Assembly (NCBI RefSeq): GCF_014201135.1
Contig: NZ_JACHDR010000001.1
Coordinates: forward strand, 2,604,001-2,668,000
Direction: 5' to 3'
Source of the DNA: Neomicrococcus aestuarii
GTDB lineage: Bacteria > Actinomycetota > Actinomycetes > Actinomycetales > Micrococcaceae
Length of the DNA: 64,000 nt
Below the pieces are notes generated by a model, which saw nothing but the letters and a program-made list of their open reading frames with translations, was not told where the DNA came from and searched no databases. Positions 63,070-64,000 of this stretch are shown piece after piece (the stretch's first letter is position 1; each line of letters opens with the position of its first letter). The translations under genes and the position numbers were made by a program.

Positions 63070-63926
63070 GCGGCATCAAGCAATCGGGTGAGGCGCCGGG
63101 AGTTCACCACTTCGGTGGGTAGCCCGGCGGCGTCTCGCTCAGCTGAAGCAGGGTGTCCGAAAGTGGACTTTTTAACGTCAGCTGCGGCGTCGTACTCCAC
63201 GGATCCTTGCTCACCGGAAAACTGCAAGGTAGCAGCCAACGCGCGCAACAAATCCGTCTTTGAAACCACACGCAAGGCTGCATCATCAGCCAGCATCTCA
63301 ATGAGTTCACTCACGGCGGCGCGCGCCAAACGGGCAGTCGGCAGCCACGGAAGCGAGCGGTGCCACGACTCGAACGCCAAGATCAGCAGGTCGTGCCGCT
63401 GGGTCAGGTGAGCGCGTTCGTGCGCGATGACAGCCTTGATTTCGCGATCGCTCAAGTGGGCTATCAGGCCGCGTGAAAGCACGGTGAAGGACTGGCCGGA
63501 GCCAGGAACGCAATAGGCGACGGGGGAGTCGTGGGGGATTACCAGCGCGTTGGGAGCCAGGTCGCTCGGTTCGCTTAAGAGCGAGAGAAGATTGCGGTGG
63601 CGCAACCGCTGACGAGAAATTCGATACCACGTCATCACGAGCGTGAGGATCAAATGCAAACCCAAGAACGTGCTGAACGCGAGGGCGAAGTGGGTCAGGG
63701 TCACGAGCCACAGTTGTGATCGTAGCGCGGGCTCTACCAGCGGCCACACGCCAAAAGCGAAGCCGGCGCCAATCATGGTCACGCCACCCACGAGAGCCAC
63801 AGCCTGCCACGCCATCATGCCAAGGGCAGGATGCTGGGAGGGCCACTTGGCGCGTGAGAGCGCGACGGGGACGGGCCACGCGAGCGCCACGGCAATTGCG
63901 CCCATAATCGTGGCGAGAATGAGCAT
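63066..63926 (-). CDS. M56 family membrane metallopeptidase (BlaR1/MecR1-like)
   Basis: 286 residues. Transmembrane segments lie at about 2-23, 37-61 and 72-100. Then comes a cytoplasmic zinc-protease domain with HERAH (His169, Glu170, His173) in AVIAHERAHLTQRHDLL, and a third zinc ligand region in SELIEMLADDAAL. There is no C-terminal penicillin-binding sensor domain, so it is shorter than BlaR1 and resembles the many stand-alone M56 proteins of actinobacteria. The end of a BlaI-type repressor lies immediately upstream, suggesting a two-gene regulatory unit. I chose the ATG at 63926; a TTG sits one codon earlier. Confidence 0.88.
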   Translation of the reverse strand: MLILATIMGAIAVALAWPVPVALSRAKWPSQHPALGMMAWQAVALVGGVTMIGAGFAFGVWPLVEPALRSQLWLVTLTHFALAFSTFLGLHLILTLVMTWYRISRQRLRHRNLLSLLSEPSDLAPNALVIPHDSPVAYCVPGSGQSFTVLSRGLIAHLSDREIKAVIAHERAHLTQRHDLLILAFESWHRSLPWLPTARLARAAVSELIEMLADDAALRVVSKTDLLRALAATLQFSGEQGSVEYDAAADVKKSTFGHPASAERDAAGLPTEVVNSRRLTRLLDAA

Positions 63927-63937
63927 CAAGGCTGGAT

Positions 63938-64000
63938 CTATGCGGATTCTGCGTAGAGCAATCGCCGCAACGCGGCGGCGTCATCCGTGGACATGCTGCC
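63938..64000 (-). CDS. BlaI/MecI-type repressor, C-terminal fragment
   Basis: Twenty codons before the TAG at 63938-63940 read GSMSTDDAAALRRLLYAESA. The form S-x-x-D-D-A-A-A-L-R-x-L-L is the usual C-terminal helix of BlaI/MecI winged-helix repressors. Position agrees: it ends 11 bp before the M56 peptidase start, the standard blaI-blaR1 order. Only the last 20 residues are in the window, so this is an inference from context plus a short match. Confidence 0.6.
   Translation of the reverse strand, partial: GSMSTDDAAALRRLLYAESA

Overview
The window is a chromosomal core segment from a moderately GC-rich actinobacterium, most likely a member of the Micrococcaceae (Arthrobacter/Glutamicibacter/Rothia type). 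Evidence: the division and cell-wall (dcw) cluster has actinobacterial order and content (MraZ, SepF, YggT, DivIVA/Wag31, no FtsA). A structured RNA matching the mraW RNA motif, described from Micrococcineae, lies before rsmH. Polyphosphate glucokinase, GlnA2-GlnE-GlnA1, DUF4191-lipA-lipB and sigA-DUF7455-parE are all typical neighbourhoods. MurE carries DDPH where DAP-adding enzymes have DNPR, which suggests an L-lysine type peptidoglycan. There are no tRNA or rRNA genes, CRISPR arrays, insertion sequences or prophage genes.

Layout. 1-2.4 kb: 5' end of a polyprenyl diphosphate synthase (minus strand), dinB, and a DUF3040 membrane protein. 2.4-3.0 kb: a gene-free stretch with a terminator, a dispersed repeat, arrays of TGG boxes, and the mraZ promoter with MraZ boxes. 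3.0-23.1 kb: mraZ, mraW RNA, rsmH, ftsL, ftsI, murE, murF, mraY, murD, ftsW, murG, murC, ftsQ, ftsZ, pgeF, yggS, sepF, yggT, divIVA, mostly with overlapping stop/start codons. 23.2-30.2 kb: lspA, rluD, dnaE, hisD, nrdR. 30.3-33.2 kb: ppgK, map and panB on the minus strand, with a small SPOR-like gene on the plus strand. 33.3-39.9 kb: nitrogen assimilation (glnA2, glnE, a cupin, glnA1 with a four-half-site GlnR-type operator). 39.9-43.1 kb: RDD protein, DUF4191, lipA, lipB. 43.2-48.3 kb: an atypical protein kinase and a tricorn-type protease. 48.3-54.5 kb (minus strand): osmC, a membrane protein, E2 acyltransferase, lipoamide dehydrogenase, leucyl aminopeptidase. 54.7-64.0 kb: PAC2 protein, MFS transporter, DUF4192, sigA, DUF7455, parE, an M56 peptidase and the tail of its BlaI-type repressor.

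How the genes work together. MurC-F, MraY and MurG make lipid II; FtsW/FtsI polymerise and cross-link it at the FtsZ ring, which is anchored by SepF and steered by DivIVA. Lipoyl synthesis (LipA/LipB) serves the two-lipoyl-domain E2, whose E3 (LpdA) is encoded next to it. GlnE adenylylates GlnA1, which keeps the target tyrosine; GlnA2 appears to lack it.

The content is mostly housekeeping and I found no convincing new multi-gene system. The best leads are non-coding: the mraW RNA, the extra helically phased TGG boxes upstream of mraZ, a dispersed repeat present at both ends of the window, a 16-bp inverted repeat beside pepA, the GlnR-type operator, and a recurrent -10 box placed 6-8 nt before start codons, which predicts many leaderless mRNAs.
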